From NCBI GenBank assembly GCA_036244855.1, contig BQKZ01014847.1, forward strand, positions 1-10,868: DNA of 10,868 nucleotides, given 5' to 3'. Under the pieces are notes generated by a model. The model was given only the letters and a program-made list of their open reading frames with translations. It made no database searches and was not told the origin of the DNA. Positions 1 to 7,846 of this stretch are shown here, in pieces. This stretch comes from Temnopleurus reevesii. Lineage: Eukaryota > Echinodermata > Echinoidea > Temnopleuroida > Temnopleuridae. A program made the translations under genes and the position numbers. The number at the start of each line of letters is the position of its first letter. Position 1 is the first letter of the stretch.

Positions 1-399
1 ATGTACTAACACTCATAATGTGATGATAGTGATGATTGGTTAGATTTACTCAAATACATGTATGCTATCCATTTGGTGGGGTCAATGGTACAAAGACGTA
101 AATCCAATTTGCTCATTTTGAGAAAAAAAATTGCCTTTGAAGATTATGATCCACAAGGCTCTGCTTGTGAAAATGAAATTTCAAACAAGACAATTGGTTT
201 CTTTGTGATTCAAAATATTCAATGCCATTATTGTGTTTTTTAGAAAGAATACATTTTCATACCATTTTGCTACCATTGCTAAAATTCTGCTCCCGGAACC
301 TAATTTTTCTTCCAAAAAGGATTTATGCCTTTGTGTCACTGAACTCTTATTATATTGACACTCCCAACACCCCACAATTGGTATTAGCATAGTTTAAAA
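1..399. other. Non-coding AT-rich DNA, no gene seen
   Basis: I see no convincing exon here. The ATG at base 1 is followed after one codon by TAA, so it is not a usable start. The short open frames on both strands are AT-rich, lack a splice context and have no recognisable composition. The stretch is probably intron of, or DNA upstream of, the gene whose exons begin at 1774. Confidence 0.5.
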
Positions 400-585
400 A
401 GAATGGTGCTTTAGCATTTTGAGGAATATTGTAACTTTCCATCAGTCCCCATTCACTTCATCTGGGTTTAGGGCAGCTTGTGGATTAATAATTTCTCGAA
501 GGGAATTATTACATAGATTTAGGTGGGATATGAATTCATGGCCTTCTTGTATAAAGTCAGAGTCAGAACCACTACACCATGATAT
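400..585 (-). mobile_element. Degenerate tRNA-derived SINE
   Basis: Read on the minus strand, the element starts with an A box, TGGTGTAGTGG (complement of 569-579), followed by TTCTGACTCTGACTT. About 33 bases further on is a decayed B box, AATTCATATCC (complement of 526-536), which corresponds to GGTTCGAATCC. This order and spacing are those of an RNA polymerase III tRNA-type promoter. The 3' part carries ACCCAGATGAAGTGAATGGG and then ATTCCTC...AATGC near 400-420. From memory this resembles the tail of a common sea-urchin SINE (ACCCAGGTG...AATGGGTACC). The B box has lost the central TTCGA core, so the copy is old and probably inactive. I cannot name the family without a repeat-library search. 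Confidence 0.62.
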
Positions 586-612
586 TTTCATACACTAAAA
601 TGTTTCTTGGAT

Positions 613-778
613 CGTTTTTCATAAAGCTGTTCATAGATCTATGCACGACTCTACGAAAGACTGGTGATCATTTCCCTGCTTACCATGTAAACTCCTGTTG
701 CTGAATAGCAACTGAAAAAAGAGTCACCAGTCACTCATTTAGTTGAATGTAAATTTCCAAACAGCTCTATGACAACCC
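613..778. mobile_element. Foldback / MITE-like inverted repeat
   Basis: Two arms of about 55 bases face each other across a loop of about 50 bases. Outer pairing is TCATAAAGCTGTT (619-631) with AACAGCTCTATGA (760-772). Inner pairing is GACTGGTGA (658-666) with TCACCAGTC (724-732), which is perfect. The sequence between these anchors pairs imperfectly. It has no coding capacity. From memory, the combination CATAAAGCTGTT plus GACTGGTGATC is typical of an abundant short palindromic element in sea-urchin genomes. No clear target-site duplication is visible. A non-autonomous DNA transposon is the best explanation. Confidence 0.6.
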
Positions 779-891
779 AGATCTACAAACACCATAAACA
801 GGGTTTATTTATGAAAATGTTGTGTGGACAGAGGTTTACTAAATCAGTAAGGGTTTCAAGTTTCAAAAGATACATATGAAGGGTTTCTGAT

Positions 892-1137
892 CAATAGGCG
901 GGTTTACTGATAAATGCAAATGTTATGGATACCTTTAACACAAAGGTTGTTCTTGACAACCCTAAAGCTTGCCCAAGGCTTGCCTGACATAGCAACAAGT
1001 ATTGTATGCAAAGTGGATTCCAAGTATTGTAATCTCAATGTTAACAAACGGTTTTAGAATACCACATAGTTTGTAACTACGTTCAGTGGAAAAAAATAAG
1101 CACATAAATTTGAATATATAAGTAAATCCGCCTATTG
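892..1137. repeat. Inverted repeat pair enclosing about 210 bp
   Basis: CAATAGGCGGGTTTACT at 892-908 and AGTAAATCCGCCTATTG at 1121-1137 are reverse complements at 16 of 17 positions. The interior is AT-rich and non-coding. The spacing and arm length suit a small terminal-inverted-repeat element, but flanking duplications are not clear and the interior does not fold continuously. Confidence 0.45.
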
Positions 1138-1191
1138 GAAGTGGGCGAATAATTCACAAGGCTGTTCTGTACATTTATACACCTATTTGAA

Positions 1192-1360
1192 ACAAGGATT
1201 GAATTGAAATGGCATGAATTTCTATTTTTATTTGAGTTGAATGATTTTACCTGTGTGCAATATCACTTGTAGTCTTGGAGAAACATTTATAGCTACCCTA
1301 TATACTGTATATGAACCAAGGATTGAATTGAAATAGCATGAATTCCTGTAATTTTTATTT
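1192..1360 (+). repeat. Two direct repeats of about 45 bp, offset about 124 bp
   Basis: 1192-1232 and 1315-1360 share AAGGATTGAATTGAAAT followed by (G/A)GCATGAATT and a T-rich end reaching TTTTTATTT. A further echo is CCTGTGTGCAA, seen near 1251 and again near 1550. This looks like a decayed short tandem duplication in non-coding DNA. Confidence 0.5.
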
Positions 1361-1377
1361 GCATCAAATTATAACAG

Positions 1378-1539
1378 AGATTCCAAATGTTCTGGAATAT
1401 GCATGAGGAAAAATAAAAAATTATGCAAGGGCTAAACAAGAGTAAAATAAATCACAGCACACACAGCCTCTCGAATTTAATGAAAACTTTAAATTCAGAT
1501 GGAATACACATCATGCATAATCCAGAAAGATTGGAATCT
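1378..1539. repeat. Inverted repeat with 29-bp arms
   Basis: Arm 1378-1406 and the reverse complement of arm 1511-1539 match at 25 of 29 positions. Both run from AGATTCCA through TTCTGGA to TATGCATGA. The loop is about 104 bases and AT-rich. The pair could be a foldback element remnant and would form a hairpin in the transcript. Confidence 0.5.
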
Positions 1540-1773
1540 TTGGAATGATCCTGTGTGCAACTTTGTATCACCTGCACATGAAGGTGTTAGCTATACAGTT
1601 TAGTTATTCAAATGATTGTGGAGCATTATTAACCCTATATCATATGAGTTTTTGTATGCTTGTTTGATAGACCCCTTTCATTTTGTTGACTAATACATTT
1701 CATCATATTCATTTTTACTACCCCCCTCCCCACCCGTCCCCTCCCTGACCCAACGTTTGATGTGCGTCCCCAG

Positions 1774-2016
1774 TCCCGGCTCAAACGACAAACGAGTGCT
1801 TCCCAGCGCCTTATCCGTTCGGCACGTGCAAAATCATTACCGGGAAACCTCAATCTCCCTCCTAGTGACGATGATGGCGCCCCCACCCCCTTCGACAACA
1901 TCCCAGATCCTATTCCACCACCCTCAGAGCTCCACTCCGATCCCGTCCATTCCCCGCCTCCCGGGGACGATGACTTCCCCGCCCGGAACAGGAAGATTCA
2001 TACGCTAGATGGGAAC
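1774..2016 (+). CDS. Internal coding exon: basic N part, Pro/Asp-rich linker
   Basis: This 81-codon exon is strikingly GC-rich against AT-rich surroundings. Its acceptor is well formed: a C/T-rich tract at 1718-1746, a CTGAC branch-point match at 1744-1748, and CCCCAG ending at 1773, the first AG after the tract. The frame is open across the exon. The best donor is AAC|GTGATT at 2017, weaker than consensus, and it makes the exon symmetric (phase 0 at both ends), matching the downstream exons. Residues 1-25 are basic and Ser-rich, with KRQTSAS at 4-10 and RAKSLP at 18-23, which fits the R-x-x-S-x-P 14-3-3 binding pattern. Residues 29-69 are Pro/Asp-rich (DDDGAPTP, PDPIPPP, SPPPGDDD) and probably disordered. 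No signal peptide, membrane segment or recognised fold is seen. Start codon and earlier exons are outside the window. The exact 3' end is the least certain part, because satellite DNA starts at about 2034. Confidence 0.68.
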
Positions 2017-2033
2017 GTGATTAACTACCAGCC

Positions 2034-3480
2034 ATCGTCCGTTTGGGAAAAGGCATGCTTTTGATTTTGATATATTTCATTGTTTGGTTGTGCTTTCTGT
2101 TTGTCTAACTCATTGCTGTGCTGATTCAAACAATTATGCTCTCAAAACCTTTCTATAGTGGCCACCCAACGCAAACATCGTCCGTTTCGGAAAAGGCATG
2201 CTTTTGATTTTGATATATCTCATTGTGTGGTAATGCTTTTTGCTTTTAACTCATTGCTGTGGTCAGTCATACAGTCCAACCTGCGTATAGTGGCCACCCA
2301 AAGCAACTATCATCCATGTGGGAATAGGCATGCTTTTGATCTTGATATATTCCATTTTTGTGGTAATGCTTTCCTGCTTGTTTAATTCATTGCTGTGCTG
2401 TGCTTTCTTTGTTTTTTAAGCCATCGCTATGCTCCATCAACTTTTATGCAGTCAAAACCTGTCTAAAGTTGCCACCGAAAGCATACATTGTCCATTTGGG
2501 AAAAGACAGGCTTTTGATTTGGATATGCATGTATATCATTGTGTGGTTGTGCTTGCTCTTTATGTAACTCTTTGCTGTGCTCATTCAAACAGTACATTCA
2601 GTCCAACCTGCGTATAGTGGCCACCCAAAGCAAACATTGTCCATGTGGGAAAACGCATGCTTTTGATTTGGATATATTTCATTTTTTTGTTATTCTTTCT
2701 GCTTTAAACTCATTGCTGTGGTCAGTCAAACAGTTTGTACAGTCAAACCTGTCTATAGTGGCCACCCGAATCATACATTGTCCATTTGGGAAAAGGCATG
2801 CTTTTGATTTTGATATATTTCATTGTGTGGTTATGCTTTCTGCTTGTTTAACTCATTGCTGTGCTACATCAACATTTGTGCTGTCAAACCTGTCTATAGT
2901 GGCCATCCAATTGAAATCAAACATCGTCCATTTGGGAAAAGCCATGCTTTTTATTTTGATATATTTCATTGTGTGGTCGTGCTTTCTTCTTTTAACAATT
3001 GTGCTGACAAAACCTGTTTATAGTGGCCACCAAAAGCAAACATCTTCTGTGTGGGAAAAGGCATTCTGCTTTTGATTTTGATATATTTCATTTTGTGGTA
3101 CCGATGTGCTTTTAACTCATTGCTGTGGTCAATCAAACAGTTTGTACAGTCAAACAGGTCTGTCTATAGTGGCCACCCAAAGCAAACAATGTCTGTTTGG
3201 GAATAGGCCTACTTTCGATTTTGATATGTTTCATTTTGTGCCTGTTTAACTCATTGCTGTGTTCATTTCAACAGTTTTATATAGTCAAACCTGCCTTTAG
3301 TGGCCTTCCAAAGGGAGCAAAACATTTAACCACAGACTGTCATTTCAACTTCAGATAGGTTCTAAAGACACAATTTGAACCTAAAGATTGTACATTATTT
3401 TTGTGGTCGTGGTTTCTGCTTGTTTAACCCTTAGCTGTACTTCATGTTGTTAAAACTGTCTATAGTGGCCCCCCAAAGCC
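2034..3480 (+). repeat. Tandem satellite, about ten degenerate monomers of about 141 bp
   Basis: Successive monomers are marked by TATAGTGGCCACCCAAAG or variants, with the GCC at about 2161, 2293, 2471, 2620, 2761, 2902, 3026, 3172, 3303 and 3468. Spacings are 124-178 bases, with two of exactly 141. Each monomer also carries GGGAAAAGGCATGCTTTTGA, TTTGATATATTTCATT, TTTAACTCATTGCTGTG and GTCAAACCTGTC. Monomers differ by substitutions and indels, so the array is old or diverse. The last two units are divergent after TGGCC and share a TTCTAAAGA segment instead. The array sits at the start of an intron, 17 bases after the proposed donor at 2017. Stretches of open frame inside it are a by-product of a period near a multiple of three. 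Confidence 0.9.
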
Positions 3481-4032
3481 AAGATATATTCTAAAGAAAA
3501 CAAAATCTACCTTTGAACAGGGTTCTACAAAATATAAGGGTTACCTTGGAAAAAAAATGGTTCCATGTTTTCCATTCATTAAAAAGTCCCCAGGAATTTT
3601 GTTAAAAAAGTACTGAAATCACGGCACACAATTGTTTTGTTCTCCTCAAATAGCAGGAGCCCTATGGTAATTGGAGATGTGACAAAATAGGATGAAATTA
3701 GTTGAAATCCATGCAAGTTGAATGAATTTGACACATATATATTATGGAAGCTCGGAAATTTGTCAAGGAAAGATCAGAGAAAAATCTGACAATTTTTTTG
3801 TCCTCAAATAGTGAGAACCCACTGAAATAAGCCAATATACTGATCATATGGATGATCAGCTCTTGAAACAGGGGACCTCTTTAGACAATCCTGACTGTGT
3901 GTGCCAACATTCAATGGTCCCTTACATAGTGCATTATGTATGGAGAAGGTTTTTCATTTGCAGTCCTTTATACATGCTTGAGTCATGGGTTTCAATGTGT
4001 GCTTTTTTTCTCATCCAGTATGCATGCTGTGT
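3481..4032. other. Non-coding intron DNA with weak direct repeats
   Basis: No exon is supported. CTCAAATAGCAGGAGCCC near 3647-3664 and CTCAAATAGTGAGAACCC near 3803-3820 are diverged direct repeats about 155 bases apart, each preceded by a T-rich run. Short open frames near 3850-4150 are AT-rich and have no splice support. Confidence 0.5.
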
Positions 4033-5212
4033 GCGGTTTATTTTTTTGCAGATTTTGGTCCTGTAACAACACTTCATTGATATGTAACTTTGTATTTCAT
4101 TGTCCTTTTGACTCAACCTGCCTACTCTATTCATGGTTGTCGTGCAACATTTAACCCATGTTTTTTCTTTACACTTGCAGACCTTCCAATTGCAATGAAT
4201 ATGGAGGGGGAATATGATAGCACATCTGATAGCACATCATTTTAAACTCTCTTTTTTCATAATTATGGTGTGCTTTTTCCTACATGTACATTTATTATAT
4301 GATTTAGTAGGAATTATTTTGATGCATTTTTAAACAGACTCGTCAAGTCTGTTTTAGTCTAAAAAGTTTGAAGATCAACATAATATTCTCTTCCTTTTCA
4401 CTTGCCATGTGAACTTTGACAATTTTTCTTCTGCAGCTTTTGTTAATGCAAACTTCATAATGTGTGTGATGGATTGGGGCCTGCTTAACTTGTGTCTATA
4501 TTCATGTAATTTTTTTTAAAACCTTGTTCACCTTTCTAATCTCTTTGTACTCTACTGGTACGGTACATTGCTGTTCATACAAATTGCTATGATGCATATT
4601 TGCATGATGTCATTTAGAGATTTAGGTGAAGAAATAGATAATGGAATCAAAGTCTTGTGATGACTTGTTTAGAATGCACCATTAAGATCTTTGAAGAAGA
4701 AACTTTACTTAGGCAAATGCAAAACTGTTTAACATGCATTCACTTTAAACTTGCCATCTGCATTCATCTGTTGCTTGGGCTTGAATATACAGCATGTGGA
4801 AACATAGTGCTAATTGGCAGACACATCAGAGTACATGTACATTTTCTGATGCTCATTCTCCCATTCTGAAATTATGCCTTTCTAGCAGAACCATTCAGCT
4901 TATATTATGTATTGCATTTTTTTAAATAATCGGCATACATTTTTTTCAAATTAATCAATATTCATTTTGTTCAAATCAGAAGTGGATTGTACATGTATCT
5001 ATTTTTCATAAAGCATATGATCCATTGCTTGCTCTAGCTCACATACATTTTTGTGGTATGTTAACTTTTGTCATATTGTAACTTTATAGCAACTAAAGAA
5101 TTGTAAGATTATTGAATTTCTATGTCATTAATTTGCATTTCCATGATATTAGATTCATATGCAGGGCAGTCAATCCTGAATTAGGGACCTAGAATGTGAT
5201 ATACATGAAAAT

Positions 5213-5296
5213 GAACATGTTTATAGAGACTGCCTGCTATTAAAGACCCCATTTTGTCTCCCCTGGGTTTTCTTTATAGACAGGTTTGACTGTACC
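5213..5296 (-). repeat. Dispersed-repeat fragment sharing the satellite core, inverted
   Basis: On the minus strand this reads GTCAAACCTGTCTATA, then AAACCCAGGGGAGACAAAATGG and a GTCTTTAATAG segment. The first 16 bases are the same core found in several monomers of the array at 2034-3480, here in the opposite orientation. It lies in the part of copy A missing from copy B, so it was probably inserted, or lost from B, after the block duplicated. Confidence 0.5.
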
Positions 5297-5535
5297 TGGA
5301 ATAATCTTATCAACATAATTAATGTTTTCCTAAGTTTCCTAAATTTTTATGAATTTTCATTTATAGTACAAAATTTGTAAATCAATCTCTTCAATATATG
5401 TGCTACCGATCAATATTTTATTTCATACCAATGAATAAATTTTAGGTACTAGGTAATTGCTCCCAGCCATTTGTAATTGGATTAGAAGCATCAGAGCTCA
5501 AACTCATGTTATCGTTATTTTGAATTTTTCCACAG

Positions 5536-5691
5536 GCTTTATCAAATGATCTACCAATGGGTGAAATTGAGAGAGCGCTGAAAACCAAAGACGAGGAACA
5601 AGAGGAAGAGGAGGAACGGAAGAAGGGAAACTTTGTCTACAAGAGTGATCTGAAGAATGTGGAGTTTGATCAGTCAACAGGTGGAGGACTG
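5536..5691 (+). CDS. Internal coding exon, duplicated charged module, copy A
   Basis: The exon has 52 codons and is symmetric (phase 0-0). The acceptor is TTTTTCCACAG ending at 5535 and the donor is CTG|GTAAGT, a perfect consensus. The peptide begins ALSNDLPMGEIE, continues as a charged helix-prone run with six Glu/Gln-rich positions (EEQEEEEERKK at residues 20-30), and ends YKSDLKNVEFDQSTGGGL. Residues 8-30 are likely an alpha helix or short coiled coil, and the Gly-rich end is probably a linker. No enzyme motif is visible. The translated peptide is identical to that of 7595-7750. Reading past the donor gives VSGG and then a stop at 5704-5706, so retention of the intron would truncate the protein. 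I do not recognise the domain. Confidence 0.88.
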
Positions 5692-5701
5692 GTAAGTGGA
5701 G

Positions 5702-5730
5702 GATGATGGTGATGATGATGATGGTGATGG

Positions 5731-5800
<70 letters not shown>

Positions 5801-5804
5801 GATG
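5702..5804 (+). repeat. GAT trinucleotide microsatellite with unresolved base at its end
   Basis: A nearly pure GAT/ATG/TGA repeat with a few GGT interruptions begins about ten bases after the donor at 5692. An N follows at 5805, so the length or the junction was not resolved in the assembly. Open frames of poly-Asp (plus) or poly-Ser/poly-Ile (minus) across it are artefacts of the repeat. Confidence 0.95.
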
Positions 5805-5873
5805 NCCCATGCACAATAGATCTGCAGCCTTTTGTTATGCACACAAAATTGTGGTATAGCAGTTTCAAGTTCT

Positions 5874-5891
5874 GGGCCACTTTTGTGGCCC
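5874..5891. repeat. Perfect 7-bp GC-rich hairpin
   Basis: GGGCCAC, a TTTT loop, and GTGGCCC form a perfect stem-loop in the roughly 90-base spacer between the two duplicated blocks. It is not at a gene end, so a role in termination is not suggested. Confidence 0.5.
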
Positions 5892-6203
5892 TTCGCAGTT
5901 TATGGGTTAAATCATTTTGCAGATTTTAGTTCTGTAACAGTGTTTGGTATGTGACTTTGTATTTCATTTTTCCTTTACCTCTAACTGCCTATTTTTTATC
6001 CCAGTTTGCTGTGCAATATTAAACCCATGATTTTTCTTTCCACTTGCAGACCTTCCAACTGCAGTGAATATGAAGGGGAGAATATGATATATAACATTAT
6101 TCTAAACTTTTTTCCTTAGAATTGTTGGATTTTTCATAATTGTTCGACGTGATACAGCTGGGGTTTTATTCCATATTTTAGCAGTATCATCTGTCTGTTT
6201 TAG

Positions 6204-6373
6204 GGGTGTTACTGTTGTTCAAAATGAACTGCAAATCAACTGCAACTTTGCAAATTGTAACACGCACGGTATGCGCATTTAAGCAGACGTGCATGAAACA
6301 AAGATTTTGATTGGCTCGTTCCGATCAAGTGCAACTTGCGATCAATTGCAACTTTTGAACAACAGTACCATCG
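6204..6373. mobile_element. Small terminal-inverted-repeat element (MITE), copy 1
   Basis: The ends are inverted repeats: TACTGTTGTTCAAAA on the left (with one base change) and TTTTGAACAACAGTA on the right. The right arm continues with ATCAATTGCAAC. In the duplicated block A the matching place, TTTTAG|TCTAAAA at 4352-4364, has no insert, which gives an empty-site comparison defining about 170 extra bases. The core 6212-6365 is flanked by TA on both sides, which could be a mariner-type duplication, but bases outside it are also extra. The interior, including GCATGAAACAAAGATTTTGA, matches the element at 10293-10455. It has no coding capacity. Confidence 0.75.
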
Positions 6374-7136
6374 TCTAAAACGTCAGAAGATCCACATAAT
6401 ATTCCCACCTTTTTCACTCACCACTTGAACATTGTCATTTTTTTTGTTGTTTTTTTTTGCAGCTTTTGTTAATGCAAACTGTATAATGCGTTTTGGTTTG
6501 GAGCTTGCTTAACATGTCTCCATATTTCATGCAATTTCTAACCTTTTTCATCTTAATCTCTTTGTAATGTATTGTTACATTATGGTTCATACAAATTGCT
6601 TGGGTGCCTGTTTGTGTTATGTTGGTTAGAAGATGAGTGGAAATTTTGGGAAAGATATAAACTATTGAATCAAAGTCTTCTGCTGGATAGAAGTTATCCT
6701 GAATTGTTAAGAATGCATAAGGAGAATTTGTAAAAAAAAATTTAAAAAAAGAAACGTTTGTAATGCAAATTTATGCAAAGCTGTTTAAAATTCAGACATT
6801 CACTTTAATGCCATCTGTATTATGCTGTCGCTAAGGCATGAAAACATAACATGTGGAAATATCGTGCTTACTGACATACACTTCAGAGCGCATTTTCTAA
6901 TATTCATTTGCCCATTCTGTTATGACTTTTCCAGCAAAATCAGCTAGCTTATATCATGTATATTGTGTTTGTTTAATATTCAGTGTACATTTATGGTCAA
7001 ATTAATTAATATTCATTTTGGCCAAATCAGAGGTGAACTTTTGTATCTTTCATAAACCGTTTGATCCATTGCTTGCTCTTCTTCATATCTATTTTGCGGT
7101 AATATTAACTTTTTTAATTGTAACTTTAATAACAAT

Positions 7137-7458
7137 GTAAAGGGATGTTCACCCAGACATTGATTTGCTGTCAGTTAACTAAGAACAAAGCGATGATCAT
7201 TCTGTGAAAATTGGAGCACACTCGGATAATAGTTTCAAAACCTGAATTTTCAAAGTTTCATTTCCACCTGTGATGGGCATCCTTGAATTGGCAACTTTGG
7301 CTTAATTTGTGATGTCATACATGGAGTACATGAATTTATTGAACATGGATCAATACCATATTTCGAACAAGGAATCACCCCCATTCTTTCTGGAATGCTT
7401 GCAGAATTGATGTAGGTATATCAAATTATACCGAGAAAAAAAAATAGCTCTTCAGCAT
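7137..7458 (+). repeat. Inserted dispersed-repeat-like segment in copy B
   Basis: It starts AAAGGGATGTTCACCC and contains GTGAAAATTGGAGCACACTC, CGGATAATAGTTTC, GAATTTTCAAAGTTTC, GGGCATCC and GTGATGTCATACATGG. In order and spacing these resemble, from memory, an abundant non-coding sea-urchin repeat (AAAGGGATGG..., ATCGGATAA, GAATTTTAAAGTTT, GATGTCAC). It has no counterpart in copy A, where 5105-5400 occupies the same place. The family assignment is tentative. Confidence 0.45.
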
Positions 7459-7594
7459 GCGCTGCTAATTGATATCTTATTTTATACCAATAAGTAAATG
7501 TATTAAGGTAGGCAATTGCTTCCAGCCAATTACTATTGGAATAAAAACATCAGAGCTCAAATTCATGTTTAATCTTTATTTCAATCGCTAACAG

Positions 7595-7750
7595 GCTTTA
7601 TCAAACGATCTTCCCATGGGTGAAATCGAGAGAGCACTGAAAACGAAGGATGAAGAACAAGAGGAAGAGGAAGAACGGAAGAAGGGGAACTTTGTCTACA
7701 AGAGCGATCTGAAGAATGTGGAGTTTGATCAGTCAACGGGCGGAGGATTG
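7595..7750 (+). CDS. Internal coding exon, duplicated charged module, copy B
   Basis: This is the tandem partner of 5536-5691: 52 codons, phase 0-0, acceptor TCGCTAACAG ending at 7594, donor TTG|GTAAGT. The peptide is identical to copy A at all 52 residues although 15 bases differ. Fourteen changes are at third positions and one is CTG/TTG. Because both exons are symmetric, a transcript may contain either or both without a frame change. Inclusion of both would repeat the charged helix and Gly-rich linker in tandem. As in copy A, reading through the donor gives VSGG then a stop (7763-7765). The frame joins directly to the last exon at 10689. Function is unknown. Confidence 0.88.
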
Positions 7751-7762
7751 GTAAGTGGTGGA

Positions 7763-7776
7763 TGATGGTGCAGACA

Positions 7777-7846
<70 letters not shown>

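Larger units (their letters stand above)
4033..5804 (+). repeat. Tandem segmental duplication, copy A
   Basis: This block is homologous to 5894-7962. Shared anchors in order include TTTGCAGATTTT(G/A)GT, CACTTGCAGACCTTCCAA, TGCAGCTTTTGTTAATGCAA, CATACAAATTGCT, GAATCAAAGTCTT, ATCCATTGCTTGCTCT, CATCAGAGCTCAAA, then the 156-base exon, its GTAAGTGG donor and a GAT repeat. Homology is interrupted at about 5105-5400, where this copy holds sequence absent from copy B. The repeat is therefore a direct duplication of intron plus exon, with each copy later changed by its own insertions. Boundaries are approximate. Confidence 0.85.

Noticed and set aside
1..9. ATG at the first base as gene start
   Set aside because: It is followed by TAC TAA; no splice arrangement gives a sensible first exon.
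1635..1901. Minus-strand frame opposite the GC-rich exon
   Set aside because: A shadow of the plus-strand exon; it extends into AT-rich intron and has no splice support.
2017..2064. Continuation of the first exon into VINYQPSSVWEKACF-stop
   Set aside because: From about 2034 these bases are satellite monomer sequence, so the frame beyond the donor is probably not coding. The five codons before it cannot be ruled out.
2539..3075. 178-codon open frame
   Set aside because: It lies wholly within the satellite, shows the monomer pattern in its peptide and has no proper start or splice context. It is noted only as a property of the repeat period.
2034..3480. CRISPR-like array
   Set aside because: Units of about 141 bp with no short identical repeats or unique spacers, in evident animal DNA. 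It is an ordinary tandem satellite.
5696..5929. Poly-Asp frame on plus and poly-Ser or poly-Ile frames on minus over the first GAT repeat
   Set aside because: They are translations of a triplet microsatellite in an intron right after a strong donor and cross an N.
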